From Rutstroemia sp. NJR-2017a BVV2 (taxonomy: Eukaryota; Ascomycota; Leotiomycetes; Helotiales; Rutstroemiaceae), in NCBI GenBank assembly GCA_002946415.1, contig NJPS01000030.1:277362-341361 (forward strand): a stretch of DNA of 64,000 nucleotides, in the 5' to 3' direction. Positions 22,082 through 32,653 of the stretch are shown one piece after another. The notes under the pieces are model-generated. The model did not search any database and was not told the origin of the DNA. It worked only from the letters and a program-made list of their open reading frames with translations. Numbering within the stretch: the first letter of the stretch is position 1; each line of letters starts with the position of its first letter. The translations under genes and the position numbers were made by a program.

Positions 22082-22553
22082 CCTGTAATATTTCAATGTT
22101 GTGTTGAGGATGGTTTAGCTTGCAAAAGTTCCAATCTAAGTAAACAGCCCGTTATAATATTGCAAGGGAAGCTCAGAGGTGGTTTAACCAATCGAGGATA
22201 GCTCTAAAACCCCGAAGATCTCACGAAATTCGCGCTAGACTTCCGACCACTTCAATAATGTAGATTTATTTAACATTCATAGTGCACTACATGAATTACT
22301 ATGAACATTGGAACTATTGCATTCTACTCATAACTCAAACCGACATCGCAAATATCTGAGCAAGAAAAGTAAGTGTGTTTAATTGACACCACATCAAGAC
22401 TCGCCCGAACATCTTGCAAGGCATAGAATCCGGAGAGATTTGGTTACAATATCCCCTATTTGTCCGTTCTATTCATTCTCAAAGACATGTGTAACCTCAT
22501 ACAAGTAATAACCATCTTGATATAGAACTCTGCAATAGCTAAGCCCAGTAATT
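22082..22553. other. Intergenic spacer
   Basis: Promoter side of the CFIm25 gene and 3' side of the GW-rich gene. AT-rich, with no further structure seen. Confidence 0.5.
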
Positions 22554-25544
22554 TCACCAGCCACTTTTACGTTGTCCTCCATGATTGCTCGAGTGATGAG
22601 AGACCCAACTTCCAGCCAGAGATGCGGCAGAGGGGCCTTTATGCGTACGAGCAGCATGACGCCAATCGTCACCATATCCGCAAGCTCCTGTGTTCGCTCC
22701 AGTGTCCTGCATAGAAGTCATGGCGCCATGAATGCCTTCTTGAAAATTGTTCAGCAATTCCGAGCTGGTTGGTTCATGATATCCCTGGTTTTCGTGATTA
22801 GAATTGGCCCCATCACCACCGCCCCATTGGCTTCCGTGACGATTTCCGGATCTACCAGAGACATTTCTGTTTGCATTGTCGCCCTTTCGGTTATTGCCTG
22901 AGCCGCTACTCGAACGTTGTTGATTCTCCTTTCGGTCGTTCCAGCCTGGACCTTTCGTGCTCTGTGCTGCAGATTGAGCTCCCCAACCAAAGTTCCCCGG
23001 CTCTCCCCAGCCATCATTATTACAGTTATTATTGTTTTGATCAGCATTCCAGCCCGGATCGTTGAAAGTCTTCTTTGGTCCATTGGAGGTCTTCGTTGGA
23101 TTGTTATTATTGCCTTGCGAACTGTTGACTGGCTTCCCCGTTCCTTTATTGTTGTTTGACTTCGACTCCCAGCTGGAATTGTTATTGTTGCATCTACTGT
23201 TCGAGGCGTTCTGGTTTTGATTCCCAGAACTGCCCCAACCGCCAGACCAAGAATTGTTATTATTCTGCTGATTCCCACAACTTCCCCAGCCTCCAGAGCC
23301 AGAGTTGTTGTTGCTGTTCTGGTTTCCAGAGCTTCCCCAGTCTCCACCACCAGAGCCGTTGTTGTTTTGCTGGTCTGCTGAATCTCCCCAACCGCCAGTG
23401 ATGTTGTTTTCCTGTTGCTCTCCTGAACGTCCCCAATCTCCGGAACCACTGTTGTCGTTGTTATTCTGCCCTCCAGAATCGCCCCACCCACCAGATGTCT
23501 CGTTTGGTTGATCCTCTGCATCGTTCTGGTCGTTGTTATCATCGTTTCCCCAACCTGATGTTTCATTATTCGCATTATCATTCGAGTCCTGACCACCATT
23601 TCCCCATCCTGAATCTTGATTATTGGAACCTTGATTGGCTTCGTCGTTACCCCAGCCAGAATCCTCGTTCTGATCATTCTGGTTCTTATCATTTCCCCAG
23701 CTGGAATTTTGGTTGTTTGTGTTGTCATTGACAGCTTGATTCTGGCTGCCGCTGCCCCAACCTGAACCTTGATTTGCACCACCGTTTCCAGACCGGCCAT
23801 TCGGATCATTTTTTGGTTGAGAATTTTTACTTCCATTGACGCTTCCACTCCCGTTTCCACGCACAGAGCCACACTTCGACTGCTTGTTCGAGGTCTTTTC
23901 GTTAAAATTGTTGTTGTTCTTGTTGTTCCCACCGTTCGATCCGGATCGCTTCTGGCTGTTTGGGTTGCCGCTGTGGCCATTATTGCCGTAACCGGAGCCC
24001 AAAGCTTGGTTGTTATTGAACGACGAGTTAACATTGTTCTGGACAGGACTCGAGTTACCATTATTTGCCTGGTTGTTATCCCAGCCAGAAGCATGATTGT
24101 TATCTTTATCATCGACCCAGCCTCCTGGCATGTTCTGTGACTGCTGCTGAATGTGGTTGACTGGTTGTTGGCTCGGATGATTATTTTGATAGTAATTTTG
24201 TTGATTGCTCGGGAGGCTGTTTTGGTTGGGGTAAGGAGCTTGTTGGTAGAAGTTAGACTGGTCAGGGAAGTTGTTTTGAAAGTGACGGCCATTTGAGATA
24301 CTTCGCTGCTGAGTGTAGAACTGCCCATGCGGTGGTGGACTCATGGGAGTACTTGGACCAAATGCACCTACAGCCGTATTAGCTGGAGGTAAAATGCTCG
24401 CGAACGGATTTCCATAGACGTTGCCATGGTAAACACGAAGCACGCCATTCTTAGTATCGAAGAATGCGTTTGGACGGGGATCTGAAGGTCCTTCAATCAC
24501 GTCTTCTCTCAATACCACGTCGGCTCTCATGGCATAAAGAACGCGCTGCTCCATCCCTGGCTTGTAGCTTTTGTTTCGGGGAAGTAGACTGTTGTTTCGC
24601 GAATTGCTTTGATGGGCTTGAGAGATATTGGTCTTGGGCTCAGCTGTGCGATTGTAATTAATAGCATCGCCGTCGGGCTCCCTGTGATTTTGTGGTCGCT
24701 TTTGGTTGCGGTTAATGTGGTGTGAGTTGTTTTGCAAGTGTTGACCTTTTTTTGTGCGTTTGACGACAGGTAGATTTTCGCCTTCATCGCTTTCCGAATC
24801 GTCGGTGCTGCTTTTAGGTTTATGGCGGAGACACTCGCATCCGTCGCATTCATCAAATGGAATATATGGAGAAGGTAGTGAATCTTCGGATGGAATTTTC
24901 TTGAGGGCCGATTTTGGTTTCTTGGGGATTTGAAACTGCACCTTTTTCTCGACTTTCTTTTCCTTCAATGCAACCTCTGGCTTAGGGTTTTCCGGTTTCC
25001 TGATCTCTTTCATAGGTTTCTCGGGCTCTTTTACTTCTGAATTGGGTTCCTCGGGCTTCTTCACTTCTTGCTCGACTTCTTTGGGGGGTTCTTCCTTGGG
25101 TGCTTCTTCCTTAGGGGCTTCTTCCTTGGGAGTTTCAACCTCTGGCTGGGCTGCCTCTATCTTCTTCACTTCCGTTTTGGCAGGCGAGGGCACACTATCC
25201 TCTTCAGAGTCAGAGCAGCATTCTGATTCAGAAGTTTCTACCAAAACTGTTAAGGACCGTCGAACCGGCGAGCTGCTCCGAGTTCGAACTTGAACACGGG
25301 TCGAGATAAAGGATGAGGTAGGCCACACTATTTGAGGAACCACAGGAGCCGGTGGGACATATATTCGTCTATTTGACAAGTAATCCACCCAATTTCGAGG
25401 ACCCCGACCTATTGTGGAGGGAAGGCGGTCTCTGGAGACCAGATGAGGGCTTCTTCTATGTGAAGACGCCGGTAGGAGTAAAGATAGAATGGTCAATGAG
25501 AGAGGGTATAAGTAAAGATAGCTTCTATAATAACAATAAAGCAC
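22554..25544 (-). CDS. Large Asn/Gly/Trp-rich protein with GW/WG repeats (5' end unresolved)
   Basis: The frame is open for 996 codons and ends at 22554, but it has no ATG near its 5' end. The first codon of the open stretch is GTG. A likely 5' exon boundary is the acceptor before 25408, giving GPRNWVDYLSNRRIYVPP at the start of the main exon. One compatible upstream ATG is at 25728, but this is weak. The N-terminal third has acidic and PKEEAPKEE repeats and a basic KKVEKKVQF patch. A short ordered-looking block (LREDVIEGPSDPRPNAFFD) lies near residue 350. The second half is Asn/Ser/Gln/Gly-rich with about 19 GW or WG dipeptides in a ~20-residue rhythm (SGWGNDEAN, GGWGDSGGQNNN), ending in SGW. 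No enzyme domain is seen. The pattern resembles Argonaute-hook or prion-like RNA-binding partners. It is not recognised as a named gene. Confidence 0.75.
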   Translation of the reverse strand: MLYCYYRSYLYLYPLSLTILSLLLPASSHRRSPHLVSRDRLPSTIGRGPRNWVDYLSNRRIYVPPAPVVPQIVWPTSSFISTRVQVRTRSSSPVRRSLTVLVETSESECCSDSEEDSVPSPAKTEVKKIEAAQPEVETPKEEAPKEEAPKEEPPKEVEQEVKKPEEPNSEVKEPEKPMKEIRKPENPKPEVALKEKKVEKKVQFQIPKKPKSALKKIPSEDSLPSPYIPFDECDGCECLRHKPKSSTDDSESDEGENLPVVKRTKKGQHLQNNSHHINRNQKRPQNHREPDGDAINYNRTAEPKTNISQAHQSNSRNNSLLPRNKSYKPGMEQRVLYAMRADVVLREDVIEGPSDPRPNAFFDTKNGVLRVYHGNVYGNPFASILPPANTAVGAFGPSTPMSPPPHGQFYTQQRSISNGRHFQNNFPDQSNFYQQAPYPNQNSLPSNQQNYYQNNHPSQQPVNHIQQQSQNMPGGWVDDKDNNHASGWDNNQANNGNSSPVQNNVNSSFNNNQALGSGYGNNGHSGNPNSQKRSGSNGGNNKNNNNFNEKTSNKQSKCGSVRGNGSGSVNGSKNSQPKNDPNGRSGNGGANQGSGWGSGSQNQAVNDNTNNQNSSWGNDKNQNDQNEDSGWGNDEANQGSNNQDSGWGNGGQDSNDNANNETSGWGNDDNNDQNDAEDQPNETSGGWGDSGGQNNNDNSGSGDWGRSGEQQENNITGGWGDSADQQNNNGSGGGDWGSSGNQNSNNNSGSGGWGSCGNQQNNNNSWSGGWGSSGNQNQNASNSRCNNNNSSWESKSNNNKGTGKPVNSSQGNNNNPTKTSNGPKKTFNDPGWNADQNNNNCNNDGWGEPGNFGWGAQSAAQSTKGPGWNDRKENQQRSSSGSGNNRKGDNANRNVSGRSGNRHGSQWGGGDGANSNHENQGYHEPTSSELLNNFQEGIHGAMTSMQDTGANTGACGYGDDWRHAARTHKGPSAASLAGSWVSHHSSNHGGQRKSGW
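23215..23790 (-). repeat. In-frame minisatellite encoding GWG/SGNQNNN units
   Basis: Diverged tandem units of roughly 55-65 bp, read on the minus strand. Each contains TGGGG (Trp-Gly) followed by an AAC/AAT-rich block. They lie inside the GW-rich gene and encode repeated S-G-G-W-G-S-S-G-N-Q-N segments. Unit length varies in multiples of three, so the frame is kept. Confidence 0.75.
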
Positions 25545-26499
25545 CCGAAGCGTGGAATGCGTTGATTGCTTGTCGAAATAATGATCAAGCAGAAGATGGG
25601 TCTATGCGGTTCATGATCCCCTGCATTTGGCGATGTCCTATCCTCATGTTTATGGTCTGGATGATATTACGGACATGCAGATAACTAACAGGAATGAAAA
25701 GAAGATTCGCGGACACAGAGTCATACATAAAAAACATAAATCCCTGGTTGCGGATAAAAAGAGGACTGAGAAAAGTAAATAGACGATTTTCCGTGACTGT
25801 TAAATCTTTCCTTCATCTAGCAGAAATACCCCACCTGCCTAAATAGGCACCATGCCTCGCCTCCTTCCGTGAATCGATATAGCATGATGCCCACAAAACA
25901 GAAATAGGCCCTTTCGAATAGTTTGTTGTGGTTAATCCATACAGCGTGAAACATATTTAATTATTGTAACTCGGTTTTGTAGGATCGTTTCCCTCGACAA
26001 ACCCACTGGCGAATGATTGGCAGTAGTCATCAGTACTTAGTCGACCCTCCGCCTACGGATTCCATGAACTTAAGGGGTTTGATCACCCCAACAATCAAGT
26101 ACCAGCCGAAGGGATCGTAGACTTCAAGACACGATTTTTCTACTCCGTACCGAACACAGATATTCTCCACCGCTCGTTAGAGAATGGCCCGGTTGACCAA
26201 AATTTAATAATTGCCTCTGTCTTCAGATGTTGATATTGTGTCTTGGGAGCCTTCTGTGCTCGAAATTCGGCGAGGTAGATCAGTTTGGCGCTGACATGAT
26301 ATCCGTCCCAACTCACTATAAGAGTTTTATCGCAATGACGTGCCTGTCATACAAATTGATATGCAGCATAGATCTTTCAATAGCATGTCCCAAGACCGTG
26401 TAACTGCCAGCTTGTACCATTTGAAATGAAAATGAATGGCGGATAATTCCCGGAGACGAAATTACCCCATGGCTCGTCAAGGTAGCTTCCGATGAACGC
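25545..26499. other. Intergenic region upstream of the GW-rich gene
   Basis: Should contain the promoter and probably the first exon of the GW-rich gene, which I could not place. The rest has only short frames. It also holds the 3' UTR of the dephospho-CoA kinase gene. Confidence 0.45.
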
Positions 26500-27312
26500 T
26501 CAAAGCTTCGCCTTCGCCTGCAGCTCTCCCCTCTTCCACTCCTTATTGATGGCCATATTCCTCCAATAAGTCCATACACCTGCTAGTCCGCCCAGGGGAG
26601 GGCATAAGAGCAACAGCCATGCCCACCATCTCGGGCTTTTCCCTTGTAAAACCTCCATAACTTTATGGAGCTCTACCTTTAATTCCTCTTTCCCGCCATC
26701 ATTCCAAACCACCACCCCTTTGCCCTCTCCTCTAGCTTCACATCTCCTTGCCTTTTCGCGCACGTCACCTTGACTTTTAACTCTATTCTCAGCATCTTCT
26801 TCCGTAAGATGCGGATCCCTCTCCCTCAATCTCTGCATCTGTATTTTCGGGTCTCGCACCGCGACCACAAGAACCGTGCCGCAAATGACGTCGATGCCGC
26901 TCTCGAAGAGCAATGGGACATCCAGTACGACCGCCCAGCAACCTTTCAAATAGCACCCTAGCAATTGCTTATACATCTCCATCCTGACTGCCGGATGTAC
27001 GATCCCATTCAACACTCCTCGATCTTTTTTCCTTTCCTCACTATCCCCGAATACTCTGCGACCCAGTGCGGGTCTATTTAACGGTGCGCCTTTCGAATCA
27101 TCGCGGTCGGGTGAAGGAGGAAGGAGGAGATCTGGAGTCGTTGATGAGAAATGCGCGAGTATCTTTTGGTAGCCGGGGGTTCCTGGCTCGACGACTTTGC
27201 GCGCGAGTACGTCGGCATCGATGATGGGCAGGGAATAGGGAGGTTGCGACAAAATAGATGAAACTGTTGATTTGCCGGTGGCGATTGAGCCAGTCAGCCC
27301 AAGAAGAAGCAT
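26500..27312 (-). CDS. CAB5: Dephospho-CoA kinase (CAB5/CoaE)
   Basis: Single exon, 270 aa. The start MLLLGLTGSIATGKSTV holds the Walker A P-loop GSIATGKS at its usual place a few residues from the N-terminus. This is followed by PIIDADVLAR, VHPAVR, VVLDVPLLFESG and the lid Arg-rich RLRERDPHLTEEDAENR. These are all diagnostic for CoaE, which adds the 3'-phosphate in the last step of CoA synthesis. A hydrophobic segment near the C-terminus (WWAWLLLLCPPLGGLAGVW) followed by a basic tail suggests a tail-anchored membrane form, plausible at ER, lipid droplet or mitochondrion. The very end is AKL, a PTS1-like tripeptide. A 30-residue insertion (LLLPPSPDRDDSKGAPLN) separates the nucleotide site from the LGRRVFGD block. 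Confidence 0.94.
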   Translation of the reverse strand: MLLLGLTGSIATGKSTVSSILSQPPYSLPIIDADVLARKVVEPGTPGYQKILAHFSSTTPDLLLPPSPDRDDSKGAPLNRPALGRRVFGDSEERKKDRGVLNGIVHPAVRMEMYKQLLGCYLKGCWAVVLDVPLLFESGIDVICGTVLVVAVRDPKIQMQRLRERDPHLTEEDAENRVKSQGDVREKARRCEARGEGKGVVVWNDGGKEELKVELHKVMEVLQGKSPRWWAWLLLLCPPLGGLAGVWTYWRNMAINKEWKRGELQAKAKL

Positions 27313-27840
27313 GTTGGCGAAGAATTGAATGGTGAGAATGAAGAAGGGTGGATTCCTCTGAAGCAGTAGAACTGACGTTATTTGAAAGTCGCGGGGGATC
27401 TTTGCCGAGGCTGCGGCGCCTCCCGCCTGACATCCACATGCAATGATCAGACAACCTTTTCCATCACTTCATAATCGTCTTCAGTAAGGAAGATTTCAAA
27501 CATGTCCAACCCGAGTTGGTGAGATTGCATAAAATACTGACCAGGCGGACCACAAATGTGTTGATAATGGAGGTTCTATCTTCTTGCAAGCAAGATTATT
27601 CGTCACGGTTTCTGGGCCGAAAAGTATGCTCGATATGCACAAACATACGATGAGGTCAGATGATATTGGAAGCTCAACAGGCTATGTCATTATTGGAGCT
27701 ACTTGCTCTATCGCATTCTTCGTATATCTCTATTCACAAACCCCCCAATGTGCGTTTTGAAGTCTCAAATGTGTTCTATGCTTCATACAATCCATCACTC
27801 AAATGCCGCTTTCGTATGCCATCAAAATAACCATATTTAC
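27313..27840. other. Intergenic spacer
   Basis: Promoter of the dephospho-CoA kinase gene and 3' region of the next minus-strand gene. No gene was recognised. Confidence 0.45.
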
Positions 27841-28787
27841 TCAAAGCAAGATAGCCATACCCAAGACTCCCATGAATGCGCTCGCGCGCGTCATCTCCAG
27901 TCGTTTCGCAGGCGAAGAACTTTTGGAGCTCGCCGCCGCAGAAGTTGCGCTTCCACTTCCGGTAGATGCAATAGTGGCGGTGGGTGTGAAGCGCACACCA
28001 TCCGAATTCGTGAAGCTCGTCAGTCTGGCGGTCGCACTTCCAGTAATAGTTCCCACAGTCCACATATTCGTACCCGTGCTGGTGAAGTAGTTACTCACAG
28101 CCGTTTGGTTGGGAAATCTGTCTGTGCCGATCGCATCGTCCGGGGCAGTCAATACGGTACTGACGTTGATGGCGGTGGTGTACAGAAGATTGGAGTACGG
28201 CTGGATGGGTGGGGAAGTTGCTAAACATTCTGCACTACTGAGGCTACTAATTCTGGCATAGTCCTCTTCTTGGGTCTCGTTCAGGTAGCCATGAACCAAA
28301 AAGCAATCGACACATCCCTTGACGGCGACCCAGTATGAGGAAGGACAGAGACACTCCTGTTCAGCTAGGACTAGAGCACACGGAGTCAGCATCGTCTTTG
28401 ATCATTTGAGATAGCACTGTGTAACAAGTGGGTCTGCGATGGGGATTACACCGTTGCTGTGGCTTGATTGAATTTGTGCAAGACGCCGAGATCAAACTTA
28501 CAGTCTATCGGGGTTGTGCCATTGGCAGAGCAAACCTGGAGTATGTAATTTGCTTGTTCGCAAGGAAATGGAGAATTGACAAGAGATGGTATTTGCTCAT
28601 CTACTGTAATGTTTAGCTCAATGGTGCGCGTGATATTGGTGAGCAGCGGGTAACACATTTCCGAGAGATACTGGGAATTGGGGTGAGGGACTCGGGCATC
28701 CTGAGCCACGGACAGGCCTGCAAAGAGTGCTATGCTCATAGTAAAAGGAAACGCGAAATTGATTTTGAATGACATTTTTGGTGACAT
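27841..28787 (-). CDS. Secreted, probably GPI-anchored Cys-containing protein
   Basis: Two exons, 28502-28787 and 27841-28370, with a 131-bp intron (GTAAGT donor, CTCTAG acceptor), give 271 aa. Residues 1-29 form a signal peptide (FAFPFTMSIALFAGLSVAQ). The mature part has several NxS/T sites, a Cys-containing N-terminal half and a CLCPSSYWVAVKGCVDC segment like those of fungal cell-wall glycoproteins. A Ser/Ala/Thr-rich stalk (SGSATSAAASSKSSS) precedes a final hydrophobic tail (ASAFMGVLGMAILL), as expected for a GPI signal. I do not recognise a named family. It is likely a cell-surface glycoprotein. A second ATG at 28775 could also serve as start. Confidence 0.75.
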
Positions 28788-29434
28788 TTTCGGGTTCAGC
28801 TAAATGTGCAATAACATATACAGCGACTCTCGATATCTCAATTTTGGGAGTAGTCTTTCTTGCTTTATAGAGCCGGCAAGGCTAGGGTTATGCACCATGA
28901 AATTACATCAAGCAGGAAATCAAGAAGGCAAAAGTAAGAACACGATACTAGGTTGTGGTGATTGGCTCAAAATGTCCTATGCGGTGAAAGAATGAACCCC
29001 ACGGGGGCGGAGTTCTGTTAACGAGAGGCACAGCACAATCAAACTAGATGATTGCCTCGGAATGGTTACCTAACTCGGCGTCGACTGATGTTTTGCACTA
29101 GGGGTTTAAATGCTAAGAAAATAGTAAGGTTAGACTGTCGCCCAAGTATTCCTAAGATGCGCGCTTACGGAACCGTACATTGGAAGCCGAGTAGATCAAT
29201 TTTTTCAAAACACAGTCCAAGGCCCTGACACCAGAAGCGATATCATGATCACAAAGTCGTGGTTACTAGTATGGCTTACTAGTCGTACAACGAATGCCCA
29301 GAGACATTGAAAGATACTGGGACCAAGGCATATGTTTTGAATATAAGATGCAGATAGAAGTAACGATCAGAGTGGAAAATTATTATATGTCAATGCTGAG
29401 ACCGCATTTCAGCTGATTTCACCGACGATGAAGA
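28788..29434. other. Intergenic spacer
   Basis: Upstream of the GPI-type protein and downstream of the calpain gene, both minus strand. Nothing was recognised. Confidence 0.45.
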
Positions 29435-32400
29435 TCAAATGCTTGTTGCTGCATCCTTTGCAATTGTTTCTCCTTCGCGTTCAACGTTCGAATCTTTTGA
29501 CTGTAGAGTGGCCTTATCAGCAAGAGCCAGCTCCCTTCCTCCCTCGACGGCATTCCTTTCACCGGGAGGAGCTTGAGTTCCAGTCTCAATCGATGCTGGT
29601 TTATTGATATTGATCGACTCGTCGGTGGTGTTCGACAGCGTCAACGGAGCTAGGTTTGGCTCCTCACCGCTTGCTTTGGTCCCCTCATCCTCTCTTTCCT
29701 TATTTTCCTGGGAATCGGCATCATCCAGCGCATCCTCGACATCGCCATCAGTAGCGTCTTCCTCATTCTCCTTCACAGTCGCTGGCTCATCGCACAGGTA
29801 TTCATCATAGACTTTGAGAACCAATCCTTCGTCCTTACTATAGACTCTAAATCCAATGACGCATACCGCATTCCAGGGATCTGGTTGCTCTTCTTCTTCA
29901 TCGCTCTCATGCCCCTTTGATTTGCTTTGCTCGCCTGGGGCTGAGTTGGGATTACGCAGCTTAAGAGAAGGATCTTCGTCACTATACATGTCGTAATCTG
30001 ATATTGGGCTCGCGCTTGATTCCCCTTCCGAAGTAACATAATTCCTCGGAGGAGGTGGTGGTGGATGGCCGTAGTCTCTTTGCACAGCCGAATATCTCCG
30101 GTTGTAATAACTAGCAGTAGCAGGAGGAGGTGGTGCTCCATGAGAGCGACGATGGGCATGCGGAATAATAGCATATGGCGATTCTGGTGAGCTGGTGTCA
30201 CTTTTAGGAGTTCCAGGAGTTGCTTGAGATCCATTGCAAGAAGGAGAGATGTCGTCCGTCTGGACAGCCTTGTCTGTGTCGTTCAAGATTTGAGTATCGA
30301 TCTTCGTTTCGACAGCTTGTGGAGGGTGGTCTTCGGTTTGTACCGACTTATCATGCTTTTCGGTTTGTTGCTCCACAACCTCCTCTGTTTGAACTGCGCG
30401 ATCTTTCGGTTTGCGATCCTGTTTTTCCTTCTCAGCAGCTGCTTCCTTGGCTTCTTTGCCCTTGCGTTTTTCACGATTTTTCTTTTCTTGTTTTCTCACT
30501 ATCTGGCGAGTGGTATGTCTTTTTTCCCAGAGAACCTTTCTCTGCGCGATTCTTGCTTCTTTTGCCTTATCCTTGTTGTGGGCCTCCTTTGCTTTCGTCC
30601 TAGCTTCCATGTATGGCAACGCCTTACTGTGCGCCAGATCGTAAGCAGCTCCAACTTGTGCCAGCTTATCGTTGTCCTCTTTGCGTCTCAGTTGTGCTTT
30701 GACAATATCTTCCACAGTCAAATCATCTTTATTCCTTTCTGCAACGACCATCATGAAGACAGAGTAGGTGCCCGCCGGCAGGCTCTTTAATTCGCTAACG
30801 ACACTCCTATCCATAAGGTAATTGCCGTGGCTTCGTACGATATAATCTTCTTCATCTAGAGAGCCAATCTCATGTAAACGGAACTGTAGTCGGAATTGGT
30901 ATTGCCCACATAAACCCGCAAAATACCTGTCATCTAATTGGCTCATGACCAGTACCACGGGTGATTCTTTCTGCAAAGTCATCGTAAATCGTTGCTCAAA
31001 CTCCGATCTCCATGGGACATCCACACTGATCCATTTCTGTGTTAGACGCCAGTCCGGGCAGTCCATAAAAAGACGCGTTCGGTCGAAATGCTGATATTTA
31101 CGAAGCAAATCCTCATATGATATCCAAAACACGCTGTCGTTGCCAAATTTATGGTTGAGCTCCTTTTGTGCATCTGGAGTAAACTCCTTACTCCCATCAG
31201 ACCAAGGACCTTCCCAGTTGCCCTTCTTTCCTTTGCCCCAAGGATTGCTTTGATCAAAATGATTAGCTAGGCTTTTCCAGATAGATAGGAGAAACTTACC
31301 GTAATTTAAGAAGCCGCTCTCCAGTCGACAACTGTCGAGCTTCCATGATGACATAAGCGTGCCCTTCAGTTATGCCGTTACGGCTACCATAGCCACGGTC
31401 GAGAACACCAGTTGAGCAGCCAAAAAGAAACTCTTTATTGACCTTTAGAATCTCATTGTGCCAGAATTCGTCGATATCGAGAATGTCAGATGTAAGTAGT
31501 TCAGTCGTCACACCTCCCGTTAAATCTTCGACCCCTTCCCTACGAATTATTAGCTGGTATCTCTCAAGTGTGCGAGAATGCCTACCCAATCCACCCGCCT
31601 TCTAAAGAAGCAAAATCCCCATGGGCTTTTGCATACGCCTTTTCAAGAAGGGGAAGCCATGTTGCGTTTTGATCTTTGCATCGAGCAAAATACAGGGCTT
31701 CGGAACCTGTTTGATATGTTTTCCTGTATTCCTTTTCCACATCCTCACGGTCAGTCTGCTCAAGTAAATGTCTATGAACCGACGGCGAGTCCCAATCAGA
31801 CGATTTCAAGTAAAGCTTGTCATCTATGATCGATATAATCCATTCGCCATCTAATAATCGTTAAAATGTAGGCTGTGATTTAGTGTGATGCACATACCCC
31901 GATGAAAAACAAATCCGTATATCCCAATTTCTGTACTTTTAGTTAGCCCGGGGAACTTTCGCAAGGAAAAGCACACTGACTTGTGTCCCATTCCACACAT
32001 ATTCTTTGGATTCCGTTCTCCATGTTTGCCAATGCAGTTAGACTAGCCATCAGCCAGCAGTCTCCAAGGCTACCTTGCTTCACATCGGCAGGAGAGATTT
32101 TGTCTTTCAAAAAGGTGGGCTTCTCGAAGATCTCGTGAACCCTCTTCACAGCCTTCGGACCAACCGAGCTTGGGTTCAAAAGAAGATGTTTGTAGACCTC
32201 GAACTTGCCGTTGGTAAGAGAATTCAAGCAATTCCCTCTTTCCCATTTCAGGTCCCAATCAATATCGAAGGTCGGGTCGCGATAACGCATATTGACTCTG
32301 CGGCACTCTCTTATAAGCTTTTGGACCTTGATCCTACATTCTTGCACTGCCATATTGTAACCCTGCGAGACGAGAAGATTCTGCGGGACAGGAGGGGGTA

Positions 32401-32653
32401 TTATAACAGTGCTCGCAGATGTGCCTTTCGAGGATGGCGCGGCACTGGGGAGAATCTTCGTCGCTTTGCTGAACTTCGAGACTGAGAACCGGGACCAGAG
32501 CTTGTCAATTGTCGCTTGCGGTGCTGATTGTTTCTTCTTCTTCTTTGGTTTATTTCCGTTCGCCCATGGGGCCGGCGGCGGCGGTGGGCCAGGAGGGCTC
32601 CGTCGACGTCTCTTACTTTGATCAGTGTCGCTTGAGCCGGGCGAAGAAGACAT
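29435..32653 (-). CDS. Calpain-family cysteine protease
   Basis: Five exons (31981-32653, 31898-31930, 31586-31850, 31300-31539, 29435-31247) give 1007 aa. The second exon is only 33 nt. The catalytic triad is complete: Cys199 in QGSLGDCWLMASL, His384 in TEGHAYVIM and Asn405 in NPWGKG, the last formed next to a splice junction. The N-terminus is basic and Pro-rich (KRRRRSPPGPPPPPAPW). A C2-like domain follows the protease core (RFTMTLQKESPVVLVMSQLDDRYF). Then comes a Lys/Glu/Arg/Ala-rich helical stretch that could form a coiled coil. The C-terminal ~300 residues are disordered and acidic with PPPPP runs. Calpains are regulated intracellular proteases. This layout differs from the pH-signalling calpain PalB/Rim13, which carries MIT-type and two C2-like parts. 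Substrates cannot be inferred. Confidence 0.92.

Noticed and set aside
22751..24328. 525-codon second minus-strand frame
   Set aside because: Shadow frame of the Asn/Gly/Trp-rich gene. It arises because AAC/GGT-rich repeats lack stops in several frames.
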